DNA of 64,000 nt. Source: JANQOH01 sp965243325. GTDB lineage: Bacteria; Pseudomonadota; Alphaproteobacteria; UBA7887. A program made the position numbers and the translations under genes. Every line of letters starts with the position of its first letter. The stretch's first letter is position 1. A model generated the notes under the pieces. It saw only the letters and a list, made by a program, of their open reading frames with translations. It was not told where the DNA came from and did no database searches. The stretch covers positions 346,467 through 410,466 of the forward strand of contig CBDEUQ010000001.1 of assembly GCA_965243325.1 (NCBI GenBank). Reading direction: 5' to 3'. This document shows, piece after piece, positions 44,668 through 53,551 of this stretch.

Positions 44668-44676
44668 GCCGGGCGG

Positions 44677-45159
44677 CTACGACGCCTTCGCCCGCTGCCA
44701 GGAGTCGAGCTTCGAGCGCGCGCCGGCGCCCGCCGCGTCGGCCGCGCCGGCCCGGTCCGGCCGCTTCGCGCAGAGCTCGATGACGTAGCCGTTCGGGTCG
44801 CGGAAATAGACCGACTCGATGGCGCCGTGATCGGACGGGCCGCGCGTCTCGATGCCGGCATCCCGGCCCTTGGCCATCATCGCGTGCAGGTCCACCGGCG
44901 AGACCTCGAGCGCGATGTGGAGGTCGAAGTCGCGCTGCTTCTTGAACTCGAACGGCTCCTCGGGCGCCTCGAAGAAGGCCAGGAACGAACCGTCGTCGAG
45001 CCGGTAGAAGGTGTGCAGCACCTGCGCCCGGCGGCCGGTCTTGGTCTTGCCGATCTCCAGCGCCTCGGCGAGCGGCAGGCCGAGGAAGTCCTCGTAGAAC
45101 GCGCGCGTTTCTTCCGAGTCGCGGCAGCGATAGGCGTTGTGGTGCAGTTGCTTGATCAT
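44677..45159 (-). CDS. VOC (glyoxalase/bleomycin-resistance) family protein
   Basis: 160 residues. Start MIKQLHHNAYRCRDSEETRA, middle DFDLHIALEVSPVDL, and ending VYFRDPNGYVIELCA. The metal-binding His, His, Glu pattern of vicinal-oxygen-chelate enzymes is present in these three blocks. The substrate cannot be told. Convergent with lolA, 9 bases apart. Confidence 0.85.
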   Translation of the reverse strand: MIKQLHHNAYRCRDSEETRAFYEDFLGLPLAEALEIGKTKTGRRAQVLHTFYRLDDGSFLAFFEAPEEPFEFKKQRDFDLHIALEVSPVDLHAMMAKGRDAGIETRGPSDHGAIESVYFRDPNGYVIELCAKRPDRAGAADAAGAGARSKLDSWQRAKAS

Positions 45160-45224
45160 GGCGCCCCCCGGCCTCCTGGTCGCGTCGGGCGGCAGTGTAC
45201 CACGTCCGCACCGCGTATCCTCGG

Positions 45225-45812
45225 TCAGTCGAGGTCCTCCGCCAGCGCCGCCCGCGTCCGGGCGTCGAGCGCCGCCGCGTGGCCGTAGGCCGGGTGCGAG
45301 ATGGCGACCACCGCCGGCCGCGCCGGGTCGCGCAGCGCCGCCACCTGCGCACGAGTCAGCGGAAAGCGCAGGAAATGCACCGCCGAGGCCTTGCCGGCCG
45401 CCGACGTGCGCTCGACGTCGCCCTCCGGCTCCGCCCTCGCCGCCTCGCTGCCGAGCCTGAGCTCGACCGTGCGCTCGATGCCGCCGGCGCGGCCGAGGAA
45501 GCGCGCCCGCCGCTCGGCGTCGTCGATCTCGAACATCAGCGTCGCCACCAGCTCGGCGCCGTCGGGGATCAGCGGGTTGTACGCCGCCAGCTCGTCGGCG
45601 ATCTGGGCCTCGCCGCCGCGTTCGACGAACAGCATCTCGTGGATCTGCATCCACACCGTCTCGCGGTTCTCGAAGCTCAGCGACGCGTGCGGGCCGATTT
45701 CCACGCGGCGGGCGCGGCGCAGCGCCGACAGCGCGCGGCGCCTGTCGCGGCGCACCGCGGCATAGTCGTCCATCGCCATGATGTCGGCGCGAGTCAGGCG
45801 CGGCGGCGCCAT
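45225..45812 (-). CDS. DUF3501 protein
   Basis: 195 residues. LTRADIMAMDDYAAVRRDRR, SLSFENRETVWMQIHEMLFV and AYNPLIPDGAELVATLMFEI are the DUF3501 signature. ATGA overlap with the Fe-S oxidoreductase gene. DUF3501, this oxidoreductase and rubrerythrin form a recurrent gene trio in proteobacteria, thought to serve peroxide or iron-related redox protection; its exact role is not established. Confidence 0.9.
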   Translation of the reverse strand: MAPPRLTRADIMAMDDYAAVRRDRRRALSALRRARRVEIGPHASLSFENRETVWMQIHEMLFVERGGEAQIADELAAYNPLIPDGAELVATLMFEIDDAERRARFLGRAGGIERTVELRLGSEAARAEPEGDVERTSAAGKASAVHFLRFPLTRAQVAALRDPARPAVVAISHPAYGHAAALDARTRAALAEDLD

Positions 45813-47152
45813 CACGCCGCTCCGTATGAGCGCGCCAGCAGCTCGATGGGGTGGTGCGCCCGCTCGACGGCCAGCGGGCTCTTCGCCAGGCGCTCCATTC
45901 CCTGCCGCAGGTGCTCGCCGGCGAGCGGGCATTCCGACACGAGAAAGGTCTTGCCGCTGGCCGCCGCCTTGCGCGCCGCCGGCCGGCCGACCTTGAGCGC
46001 GGTCTCGAAATAGCGCGTCTTGACTCCCCACGAGCCGCCGTGGCCGGAACATCGGTCGATGACGGCGAGGTCGGCGCCGGGGATCAGGCGCAGCATCTCA
46101 ACCGCCTTCGGGCCGACGTTCTGCGCCCGCGCGTGGCAGGCGAGATGCACCGTCACGCCGCCGTCGAGCGGCTTCAGCCCGTCGGCCAGGCCCTCGTTGC
46201 CGGCGATGTCGACGACGTACTCGGCAATGTCGCGCGTGCTGGCGGCGAGCCGCGCCACCGCCGCGTCGTCGGGAGCCAGCAGCGGCCATTCCTTCTTCAG
46301 CATCAGCGCGCAACTCGGCATGAGAGCGACGATGTCGCGCCCGGCGTCGATGTGCGGTGCCAGCGCGGCGGCGGTCCGGCGGGCGCGGGCGGCGACGTTG
46401 TCGCAGTCGCCCTGCTCCAGTTGCGGCATGCCGCAGCAGCCGGGGTAGGCAAATGCGGTGTCGACTCCGTTGCGCCGCAGCACCGCCTCCGCGGCCATGC
46501 CGATCTCCGGGTTGTTGTAGTTCACGAAGCACGTCGCGAAGAGCGCCGCCCTGCGGCCCCGCGCCGGCGCCTGCGCGTCCGCTTCGCCGGCCCCGCGTCG
46601 ACGCCTCGCGAACGTGCGGAAATGGAATTTCGGCAGCGACGCCTCCGGGTGGATGCCGGCGGCCTTGTCGAGCAGCGGGCGGGTCAGGCGGTTGCCGGTG
46701 GCGGTCGCCCAGTTGGCCAGCGGCGCGACGGCGCCCGCCAGCCTGCCGTTGCGGTCCGTGCGGGCGAGCTGGCGCTCGGCGAACGGCAGACCGCCCCGGG
46801 CCAGGGACGCCGAGCGGTAGCGCAGGACGAGATGCGGCAGGTCGACGTCGAACTCGTGCGGCGGCACGTACGGGCACGTCGTCATGAAGCACATGTCGCA
46901 CAGGGTGCAGGCGTCGACGACCGGACCGAACGCCTCGCTTGGCACCGAATCGAGCTCGCCGGTCGCCGATTCGTCGATCAGGTCGAAGAGCCTGGGAAAG
47001 CTGTCGCACAGGTTGAAGCAGCGCCGGCACCCGTGGCAGATGTCGAAGACGCGTCGCAGCTCGGCGTCGATCTTCGCCTGGTCGTGGAAATCCGGGTCGG
47101 CGCGGTCGAGCGGGCGGCGCTCGGGCGCGCGCAGTCCTCCTTCGCCGGGCAT
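45812..47152 (-). CDS. Heterodisulfide reductase/GlpC-like iron-sulfur oxidoreductase
   Basis: 446 residues. Two [4Fe-4S] ferredoxin motifs (CHGCRRCFNLCDSFP and CTLCDMCFMTTCP) near residues 40-95 and two CCG-type domains (YPGCCGMPQLEQGD; RCSGHGGSWG) further on. Cytosolic electron-transfer component with unknown acceptor. Transcribed between rubrerythrin and DUF3501, 88 bases after rubrerythrin. Confidence 0.92.
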   Translation of the reverse strand: MPGEGGLRAPERRPLDRADPDFHDQAKIDAELRRVFDICHGCRRCFNLCDSFPRLFDLIDESATGELDSVPSEAFGPVVDACTLCDMCFMTTCPYVPPHEFDVDLPHLVLRYRSASLARGGLPFAERQLARTDRNGRLAGAVAPLANWATATGNRLTRPLLDKAAGIHPEASLPKFHFRTFARRRRGAGEADAQAPARGRRAALFATCFVNYNNPEIGMAAEAVLRRNGVDTAFAYPGCCGMPQLEQGDCDNVAARARRTAAALAPHIDAGRDIVALMPSCALMLKKEWPLLAPDDAAVARLAASTRDIAEYVVDIAGNEGLADGLKPLDGGVTVHLACHARAQNVGPKAVEMLRLIPGADLAVIDRCSGHGGSWGVKTRYFETALKVGRPAARKAAASGKTFLVSECPLAGEHLRQGMERLAKSPLAVERAHHPIELLARSYGAA

Positions 47153-47240
47153 CGGTCAGGCGCGTCCCGGCCTGGCGGAGGCCCGCGCCCCGCCGCCGGG
47201 GGCCGGCGTGCGGCCGCGGGTCCTCACCGCTTTGGCTCCG

Positions 47241-47657
47241 CTATTCGAGGGAGTCGAGCGCGCGCTGGAAACGGCCGGCGTGCGACTTCTCCGCCTTGGC
47301 CAGGGTTTCGAACCAGTCGGCGATCTCGTCGAACCCCTCGTCGCGCGCGGTGCGCGCCATGCCGGGGTACATGTCGGTGTACTCGTGGGTTTCGCCGGCG
47401 ATCGCCGCCTTGAGATTGCTGCCGGTGTCGCCGATCGGCTCGCCGGTCGCCGGGTCGCCGGTCTCGCTCAGGAAGTCGAGGTGGCCGAAGGCGTGCCCGG
47501 TCTCGCCTTCCGCGGTGGAGCGGAATACCGCCGCCACGTCGTTGTAGCCTTCGACGTCGGCCTTCTGCGCGAAGAACAGGTAGCGTCGGTTGGCCTGCGA
47601 TTCGCCCGCGAAGGCGTCCTTGAGGTTCTGTTCCGTTCTGGTTCCGCCGAGTGCCAT
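47241..47657 (-). CDS. Rubrerythrin, ferritin-like domain only
   Basis: 138 residues. Di-iron ligands in FAGESQANRRYLF, AEGETGHAFGHLDF, AGETHEYTDMYPGMA and AKAEKSHAGRF. The C-terminal rubredoxin CPxCG domain of classical rubrerythrins is missing, so electrons must come from a partner, probably the adjacent Fe-S protein. Peroxide reductase is the usual role. GGAGG 5 bases before the ATG. Confidence 0.92.
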   Translation of the reverse strand: MALGGTRTEQNLKDAFAGESQANRRYLFFAQKADVEGYNDVAAVFRSTAEGETGHAFGHLDFLSETGDPATGEPIGDTGSNLKAAIAGETHEYTDMYPGMARTARDEGFDEIADWFETLAKAEKSHAGRFQRALDSLE

Positions 47658-47710
47658 CGAATCCTCCGTTGAAACGAGAGGGGCACTATGGGGCGGCGCC
47701 GGCGGGCCGT

Positions 47711-47740
47711 CAATAGATTAGAACAATTACAATTATCAAC
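47711..47740 (-). promoter_or_regulatory. AT-rich operator candidate (possible Irr/ICE box) upstream of the rubrerythrin operon
   Basis: The only AT-rich patch in this core block. It contains TTAGAACAATTACAATTATC, with TTAGAA resembling one half of the TTAGAA-spacer-TTCTAA iron control element bound by Irr. The second half is poor. It lies about 60 bases upstream of the rubrerythrin start and at the 3' end of irr. Confidence 0.35.
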
Positions 47741-48167
47741 TCTGGCCGGTACGCGAGAGGCGGACGATCACGTCGACGCGCGCGATGCGGCGTCCGTCCG
47801 GCGCCGCCGGCAGTTCGGCGAACGACACCGCCTCGCCGGCAACGTCGATCAGCTCGCCGTTGTTCTCGTCGTAGAAGTGGTGGTGGTGGCGCGTGTTCGT
47901 GTCGAACCGGACGCAGCCCGGGGCGACGGCGATCTCGCGCAGCAGTCCGGCGCGGACGAAACGGTGCAGCGTGTTGTAGACCGTGGCGACCGAGACGCGA
48001 ATCCCGGCCTCGTGTGCCTCGCCGTGCAACTCCTCCGCCGACAGATGCCTGTCGCCGCCCTCGGCGATCAGCCGCACCAGGGCGACGCGCTGGCGAGTCG
48101 GCCTGAGCCCCACACCGCGCAACGCCGATACCGCGTCGAATCCGGGCGTCTTGTCGGTCGCCGGCAT
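47736..48167 (-). CDS. irr: Irr-type Fur-family regulator
   Basis: 143 residues. Winged helix LRPTRQRVALVRLIAEGGDR, HLSAEELHGEAHE, VSVATVYNTLHRFVRAGLL, then the Irr-specific FDTNTRHHHHFYDENNGELI. Irr senses heme or iron status in Alphaproteobacteria and represses or activates iron and heme genes. The adjacent rubrerythrin/Fe-S/DUF3501 genes are transcribed the same way, 78 bases downstream. Confidence 0.9.
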   Translation of the reverse strand: MPATDKTPGFDAVSALRGVGLRPTRQRVALVRLIAEGGDRHLSAEELHGEAHEAGIRVSVATVYNTLHRFVRAGLLREIAVAPGCVRFDTNTRHHHHFYDENNGELIDVAGEAVSFAELPAAPDGRRIARVDVIVRLSRTGQS

Positions 48168-48308
48168 GAACCCCTTCGCAAGTGGGTTACGTTCGCAATT
48201 TAGGCGCGCGGGCGCGGCGTGGCAAACCATTTCGCCGCTGCCGTGCCGCCCCGGACTGCCCGCGGCGACTTGCAATCGCCGCGGCCATCTCCGATATTTT
48301 GCGCCAAC

Positions 48309-48764
48309 ATGAAACGGAACATCGTCGAAACGTCGATCGGCGCGGTCGTGCTCGCAGTCGCCGTCGGGTTCTTCGCATACGCCTATTCGCGCGCCGACGT
48401 CGGGGCCGCCGCGGGCTACCCCGTGCATGCCGAATTCACCGCCGTCGGCGCGCTCGCGGTCGGCGCCGACGTGCGGATCAGCGGCATCGACGTCGGCTCG
48501 GTGGTCGATCTGGACCTCAATCGCGAGACCTACATGGCGCGCGTCACGATGCACATCCGCGACGACATCGAGCTGACGACGGACACGACGGCGGCGATCT
48601 CCATCGAGGGGCTGCTGGGCGGCGCCTACGTCGCGCTCGAGCCCGGCGGCGAGATCGACCTCATTCCGCCGGGCGGCGAGATTCTGTTCGCACAGGCGGC
48701 GCCCGACGTGATCGGCCTGATGACCCAGCTCGTCTTCAGCGGGCAGGGCGGCGCGCCGCGGTGA
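48309..48764 (+). CDS. mlaD: MlaD-type MCE protein
   Basis: 151 residues. Signal anchor (IGAVVLAVAVGFFAYAY) and MCE domain (VHAEFTAVGALAVGADVRIS, GIDVGSVVDLDLNRETYMAR, ISIEGLLGGAYVALEPGG). Binds phospholipids in the periplasmic Mla pathway keeping outer-membrane asymmetry. In many alphaproteobacteria mlaD lies apart from mlaEF, next to DUF2155 and aat, as here. Confidence 0.92.
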   Translation: MKRNIVETSIGAVVLAVAVGFFAYAYSRADVGAAAGYPVHAEFTAVGALAVGADVRISGIDVGSVVDLDLNRETYMARVTMHIRDDIELTTDTTAAISIEGLLGGAYVALEPGGEIDLIPPGGEILFAQAAPDVIGLMTQLVFSGQGGAPR

Positions 48765-49009
48765 CGGCCGTGCCCCCCCTGGCGCGGGACGGCGAGTCCG
48801 AGACCGTTCCGCCGACGTGGCGGGCGCCCGACGGCACGCCGGTCGCGTGTCTCGAGAAGATCAAGGTTCTCAACGAGAACATTCTCGAAATCCGCCAGAT
48901 GTGCCAGGACGCGCTCGAGGACGCGGTGCTCATGGGGTGCGACGAGAAGCAGATTCGCGCCGTGCTGCTCCAACTCGTGCGTTCGCTCGAGGAACCGTTC
49001 AAGGATTGA
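48761..49009 (+). CDS. Small conserved alphaproteobacterial protein between mlaD and DUF2155
   Basis: 82 residues from GTG 48761 (GTGA overlap with mlaD). Conserved-looking helical part LEKIKVLNENILEIRQMCQD, ALEDAVLMGCDEKQIRAVLL, ending LEEPFKD. No signal peptide. It is found in this neighbourhood in other alphaproteobacteria as far as I recall; function unknown. Confidence 0.75.
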   Translation: MTAVPPLARDGESETVPPTWRAPDGTPVACLEKIKVLNENILEIRQMCQDALEDAVLMGCDEKQIRAVLLQLVRSLEEPFKD

Positions 49010-49446
49010 AGAGACTCGTCGCGGCGTTCGCGTTGTGGGCGGCGGCCGCGACGGCGGCCGACGATCCGTTCGCCGACCGCTGGGCCGAGACCGGCGTCGC
49101 CCGTCTTGAGGCGCTCGACAAGGTTACCGGTCGGGTATCGGTGATCGACGCCGCCGTCGGGGCGCCGACGCGCTTCGGCACGCTCGGCATCCGCGTCCGC
49201 GCCTGCCACCGGCGGCCGCCCGAGCTGCCGCCGGACTCCGCGGCGCTGCTGCGCATCGACGAGCGGCGGCGCGGCGAGCCGGAGGCGAGAACGCTGTTCA
49301 GCGGCTGGATGTTCTCCTCGAGCCCCAGCCTGTCGGCGCTCGAGCACCCGGTCTACGACGTGATCGTTCTCGACTGCCTCGAGGTGTCCGGCGAGGCGGC
49401 GAGCGAGAGCCAGTCCGCGGCCGGCGACGCCTCGGGCAGCGAATAG
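49006..49446 (+). CDS. DUF2155 periplasmic protein (TTG start)
   Basis: 146 residues. Signal peptide (LVAAFALWAAAATAADD), then VARLEALDKVTGRVSVIDAA, FGTLGIRVRACHRRPPEL and FSGWMFSSSPSLSALEHPVY DVI-type DUF2155 core. The TTG at 49006 overlaps the preceding stop (TTGA). Its 3' end overlaps the convergent aat gene by 94 bases. Confidence 0.85.
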   Translation: MKRLVAAFALWAAAATAADDPFADRWAETGVARLEALDKVTGRVSVIDAAVGAPTRFGTLGIRVRACHRRPPELPPDSAALLRIDERRRGEPEARTLFSGWMFSSSPSLSALEHPVYDVIVLDCLEVSGEAASESQSAAGDASGSE

Positions 49447-50036
49447 AAGTCGGCCTTCGCTTGCAGCGCCCGGGCGAGCCGCCGCAGGTAGTCGGCGCGC
49501 GCCACCTCGACGGCGCCGAAGCGGGCGAGATGGGGCGTGTGGAACTGCGTGTCGAGCAACCGGAAGCCGCCGGCGGCGAGCCGCGCAACCAGGTGCACGA
49601 GCGCCACCTTGCTCGCGTCGCGGGCGCTGTTGAACATGCTCTCGCCGAAGAACGCGCCACCGACGGCGACGCCGTAGAGGCCGCCGACCAGCGCGCCGTC
49701 GCGCCAGCATTCGACCGAGTGGGCGTATCCCAGGCGGAACAGCTCGCCATAAAGCCGCTCGATGGTCCGGTTGATCCATGTCTCCTGCCTGGCGGCGCAT
49801 GCGCGCACCACGGCGGCGAAGTTGGCGTCGAGGCGGATGGCGTAGGCGCCGCGGCGCACCGTCCGCGCGAGCGAGCGCGGCACGTGGAAGCCGTCGAGCG
49901 GCAGCACGCCGCGCCGTTCCGGGTCGATCCAGTGGATCGCCGGGTCGCCGCGCGCCTCGGCCATCGGGAAAAGCCCGTGCCGGTAGGCGGCGAGCAGCGT
50001 TCGCGCGGAGATCCGCAAGGGCCGCGACGGTTCCAT
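49353..50036 (-). CDS. aat: Leucyl/phenylalanyl-tRNA-protein transferase
   Basis: 227 residues. LLAAYRHGLFPMAEARGDPA, IHWIDPERRGVLPLDGFHVP RSL, HSVECWRDGALVGGLYGVAV, GGAFFGESMFNSARDASKVA and LLDTQFHTPHL are diagnostic. It adds Leu or Phe to N-terminal Lys/Arg for the N-end rule pathway. The ATG at 50036 (MEPSRPLRIS) was chosen by family length. The last 30 residues run antisense over the DUF2155 gene. Confidence 0.93.
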   Translation of the reverse strand: MEPSRPLRISARTLLAAYRHGLFPMAEARGDPAIHWIDPERRGVLPLDGFHVPRSLARTVRRGAYAIRLDANFAAVVRACAARQETWINRTIERLYGELFRLGYAHSVECWRDGALVGGLYGVAVGGAFFGESMFNSARDASKVALVHLVARLAAGGFRLLDTQFHTPHLARFGAVEVARADYLRRLARALQAKADFYSLPEASPAADWLSLAASPDTSRQSRTITS

Positions 50037-50150
50037 CGAAGGCGTTCTCCGGCCGCGGGTCGCCGGCGCTCGAAATCGCTCGCCGCCGCAACCGCGACAT
50101 AGACTACCTTGCGCGGCGCGACCGACACCAGACGACGGGAGGAGGGGCAT

Positions 50151-50954
50151 ATGGCCGAACGACGGCTCATCGCGGTGACCGGCGGCGCCAGCGGCATCGG
50201 GCGCGCGTGCGCGGCGCGCTTCGCGCGCGACGGCGATTCCGTGGTCATCGCGGACATAGACGGGGCGGCCGGCGAGCGCGTGGCGGAGGAAATCGCGCGC
50301 GCCGGCGGAGAGGCGCGCTCGGTTCCCCTCGACGTGTCCGATGCGCGCTCGGTCGATGCGCTGGCGCGCGCGTTGGGGCGGGTCGACGTCCTCGTCAATT
50401 CGGCCGGACTGCTGCAGAACGCGACCCGTCTTTCGACCATGGATCTCGCCGAACACGACCGCATCTGGGCGGTGAATTATCGCGGGACCTACCTGTGCTG
50501 CCGTGCCTTCGCGCCGGCGATGCAGGCGGTGGGCAGGGGCGCCATCGTCAACGTGTCCTCGACGTCGGCGGCGCGCGCCTTCCCGCTGCACGGCTACGGG
50601 CCTGGCAAGGCGGCGATCGACGGCCTGACCGCGATCTTGGCCGCGGACCTCGGAACCGACGGCGTGCGCGTCAACGCCGTCATGCCCGGCTACGTGCGCA
50701 GCGAGCAGATGCAGGCGCGCATCGACGCCGGCTTTCGCGACCCGGCGAAGATGGAGGCCCAGAGCGCCCTCGGCCGCATGGTGGAGCCCGCCGAGATCGC
50801 CGACGGCGTGCATTTTCTCTGTTCCGACGCGGCGCGCGCCATCACCGGCGCCGTGCTGCCCATCGACGCCGGCTGGCTTGCCCGCGTCACCTACGTCCAG
50901 CATCCGGGCTGGACCCCGGAGGCGGGCGAGGCGGCGCCCGGGGACGGCCAATGA
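50151..50954 (+). CDS. SDR-family oxidoreductase
   Basis: 267 residues. Cofactor motif TGGASGIGRACAA, DVLVNSAGLLQN, catalytic VNVSSTSAARAFPLHGYGPG K (Ser, Tyr, Lys) and MPGYVRSEQM. Classical short-chain dehydrogenase, NAD-preferring by the Asp in VVIADIDG. AGGAGGGGC precedes the ATG. ATGA-coupled to the epoxide hydrolase, so they likely act on one pathway. Confidence 0.9.
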   Translation: MAERRLIAVTGGASGIGRACAARFARDGDSVVIADIDGAAGERVAEEIARAGGEARSVPLDVSDARSVDALARALGRVDVLVNSAGLLQNATRLSTMDLAEHDRIWAVNYRGTYLCCRAFAPAMQAVGRGAIVNVSSTSAARAFPLHGYGPGKAAIDGLTAILAADLGTDGVRVNAVMPGYVRSEQMQARIDAGFRDPAKMEAQSALGRMVEPAEIADGVHFLCSDAARAITGAVLPIDAGWLARVTYVQHPGWTPEAGEAAPGDGQ

Positions 50955-52105
50955 CGGTACGGGCCGAGCCGTTCTCCCTGCGCGTCGCCGAGGAAGCGCT
51001 CGCCGACCTGCGCGAACGCCTGGCCCGCACGCGCTTCCCCGACCAGGCGCCGGGCGCGCCGTGGGCCTACGGCACCGACGTGGACTGGCTCCGCGGGCTC
51101 GTCGCCTACTGGCGCGACCGGTTCGACTGGCGCGCGGCCGAGGCGCGGCTCAACGCCTTCCCCCAGTACGTCGCGCCCGTCGACGGCGTCGACCTGCACT
51201 TCCTGCACGTTCCCGGCCGTGGGCCGGCGCCCGTGCCGCTGCTGCTCGCGCACGGCTGGCCGGGCTCGGTCATGGAGTTTCTCGACATCGTGCCGCGGCT
51301 TGCCGATCCGGCGCGGTTCGGCGGCGACGCGCGCGATGCGGTGACCGTGATCGCCCCCTCGCTGCCCGGCTACGGGCTGTCGTTCAAGGCCGGCCAGAAG
51401 CGCTTCGGCGTCGAGGAGATTGCCGACTGCCTGGCGGCGCTGATGCGCGACGTGATCGGCTGCGAGCGCTTCGCGGTCCAGGGCGGGGACTGGGGCGCGT
51501 TCGTCGCCGCGCGCCTCGGCCACGTCTGTCCCGAACGGGTGATCGGCGTCCATCTCAACATGATGCCGATCCGCCGCGACCGCGCCATCGCCGCCGACCC
51601 GACTCCCGCCGAGGCGGCGTACTTCGACGATATGGAAGAGTGGCTGCGCGAGGAAACCGGATACCAGTGGATCCAGGGCACGCGGCCGCAGACACTCGCC
51701 TTCGGGCTGACCGATTCGCCGGCCGGCCTTGCCGCATGGATCGCCGAGAAGTTCCGCGCCTGGTCGGACTGCGGCGGCGACGTCGACTCGGTCTTCGAAA
51801 AGGACCGGCTGCTCGCCAACGTCGGCCTCTACTGGTTCACCGGCGCCATCGGCTCGTCGTTCTGGCCCTACTACGCGCGGCGCCACCGTCCGTGGCCGAT
51901 CCCCGACGGGGCGACCGTGGACGTGCCGTGCGGCTATGCGGCGTTCCCGCGCGAGATGCTCAGGCCGCCGCGCTCGCTCGCCGCCCGCACCTTCCGCGAC
52001 ATCCGCCGCTGGACCGACATGCCGCGCGGCGGTCACTTCGCGGCGATGGAGCAGCCCGCGCTTCTCGCCGACGACGTGCTCGCCTTCCTCAGGCCGCTGC
52101 GCTGA
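50951..52105 (+). CDS. EPHX1-like epoxide hydrolase
   Basis: 384 residues. N-terminal EHN domain (LADLRERLARTRFPDQAPGA PW) followed by an alpha/beta-hydrolase core: oxyanion HGWPGSVMEF, nucleophile Asp in VQGGDWGAFVAARLG, base His in MPRGGHFAAMEQP. Lid tyrosines are likely in the cap. Opens epoxides to diols; substrate unknown. Convergent with the next gene, 6 bases apart. Confidence 0.9.
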   Translation: MTVRAEPFSLRVAEEALADLRERLARTRFPDQAPGAPWAYGTDVDWLRGLVAYWRDRFDWRAAEARLNAFPQYVAPVDGVDLHFLHVPGRGPAPVPLLLAHGWPGSVMEFLDIVPRLADPARFGGDARDAVTVIAPSLPGYGLSFKAGQKRFGVEEIADCLAALMRDVIGCERFAVQGGDWGAFVAARLGHVCPERVIGVHLNMMPIRRDRAIAADPTPAEAAYFDDMEEWLREETGYQWIQGTRPQTLAFGLTDSPAGLAAWIAEKFRAWSDCGGDVDSVFEKDRLLANVGLYWFTGAIGSSFWPYYARRHRPWPIPDGATVDVPCGYAAFPREMLRPPRSLAARTFRDIRRWTDMPRGGHFAAMEQPALLADDVLAFLRPLR

Positions 52106-52111
52106 CCGCGC

Positions 52112-52903
52112 TCAGCCGTCCACGCGCAGGCGGACGGAGCCCAGCGCGCCGAGGTCCGCCGTCACCATGTCGCCGGGCGCGATCGGCACCGGCGTCGTCG
52201 TCGTGCCGGTGGTCGCGATCTCGCCCGGCCTCACGTCGATGCCGAGGCCGGACAGCTCGTTGACCAGCCACGTCAGGGCGACGCGCGGATCGCCGAGCAC
52301 GGCGCCGCCGCTGCCTGCGTGCGCGGCGCCGCCGGCAACGCGCGCGACGGTCGGGTGCGCCGCGAGGTCGGTGCCGCGCCACCGCGCCGGCGCCGCCGGG
52401 CCGAGCACGAACTCGTGCGCGCAGGCGTTGTCGGCGATGAGTTGCGCGGCGCCGACGACCGCGAAGTCGTCGTAGCGCGAATCTGGCACCTCGATCGCCG
52501 GGTGCAGGCTGTCGACCGCGGCCAGCACCTCGGGCACGGAATACGCCGCCGCGCGCGCCGGCAGCGCCTTGCCGAAACGGAAGGCGAATTCCGCCTCGGC
52601 GACCGCCATATGGGTGTCGCCGCGGATCGCCGGTGCGTCGCCGGCGTGCACCCGCGAGGCGAACAGGCGTCCGGCGACGGGTCCGTCGACGCCGATGTGC
52701 GCCTGGCCGGCGGCGCTGGTGGCGGCGATCTTCCAGCCCGCCGCGGGCGTCGCCTCGTGGCTGCCGAGCGCGGCCTGGATGGCGTAGCCTTCGGCGCGGG
52801 TCGTCGGGCGCACGGCCGCCGGCAGCGCGCCCATGCGCCGCCTCTCGCGCCAATGCGCCCACAGTGTGTCGGCTGCCGCCTGCACGGCGTCGCGGTCGAG
52901 CAT
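52112..52903 (-). CDS. 2-keto-4-pentenoate hydratase/FAH-family protein
   Basis: 263 residues. GYAIQAALGSHEATPAAGWK, IAATSAAGQAHIGVDGPVAG, AVAEAEFAFRFGKALPA with metal-binding Glu residues, SLHPAIEVPDSRYDDF and the late TWLVNELSGLGIDVRPGEI. This is the MhpD/FAH fold used in meta-cleavage routes. It is the last recognisable chromosomal gene before the right mobile block. Confidence 0.88.
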   Translation of the reverse strand: MLDRDAVQAAADTLWAHWRERRRMGALPAAVRPTTRAEGYAIQAALGSHEATPAAGWKIAATSAAGQAHIGVDGPVAGRLFASRVHAGDAPAIRGDTHMAVAEAEFAFRFGKALPARAAAYSVPEVLAAVDSLHPAIEVPDSRYDDFAVVGAAQLIADNACAHEFVLGPAAPARWRGTDLAAHPTVARVAGGAAHAGSGGAVLGDPRVALTWLVNELSGLGIDVRPGEIATTGTTTTPVPIAPGDMVTADLGALGSVRLRVDG

Positions 52904-53358
52904 GCCCCGCCTTTACGGCGCCGGCGGCGCGCCGTCAAACTTCGCCGGAGGCGCCGCGGTTCGTGTGGCACTAAATCACCAAACGCACGGGCTGTACTAT
53001 GCAGACGTGATGAGCGATATTGCCCCGATTTCTCTATGTTGATACAGGATGATAGACTACAAGTCAAACATGTAATCAATGGCACGTTGACCATTGCATC
53101 AGTGCGAACGTGCGGGGAAACTGTTGCACTTGGGTGTAGATGCCGATGCGCGAGACGAGCACCGGGAGCCGCCCGAGGCGGATGAGTATGATCCGCTGTT
53201 TATCTTGTCGTATTGGGCCTGTTATATGGCAGCGTATGTGGCGTTCCGTGGCGGCTGACGTGCTCGCACCTTATATCAGTGAAAGCCACCCTTTAGCCCG
53301 CCTATCGGTGCTGTTTATATGGATACCAGCGACGGGCGCGACCGCACGGGAGGCGGGA
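52904..53358. other. Core/mobile boundary, possible oriT region
   Basis: 455 bases with a marked drop in GC at about 52970-53110 (TGTACTATGC, CTCTATGTTGATACAGG, ATGTAATCAATGG). No credible gene. It lies immediately upstream of three mobilization-accessory-like genes, where an oriT and their promoter would be expected. No clear nick-site inverted repeat was found by eye. Confidence 0.45.
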
Positions 53359-53538
53359 ATGGCGATCAGGCCCCGGGGAGAGAAGCGCCGCCGGCGCTGC
53401 GTGCTGGCGACCGACGCCGAGTGGGCGCTGATCCGCGAGGACGCCGAGGCGGAGCGGCTGTCGGTCTCCGACTACGTCGTGCGGGCGCTGCTCGACTGGC
53501 GCGAGCTTAAGGGCTCGATAGACGCCGGGAGCGGGTGA
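53359..53538 (+). CDS. Small basic ribbon-helix-helix-like protein
   Basis: 59 residues: RPRGEKRRRRCVLATDAEWA, LIREDAEAERLSVSDYVVRA LLDWR. The beta strand, turn and two helices suit a MobC/RHH relaxosome accessory protein. First of three tandem small genes on this strand. GGCGGGA is a weak Shine-Dalgarno. Confidence 0.65.
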   Translation: MAIRPRGEKRRRRCVLATDAEWALIREDAEAERLSVSDYVVRALLDWRELKGSIDAGSG

Positions 53539-53551
53539 GGGGGCGGCGGGG

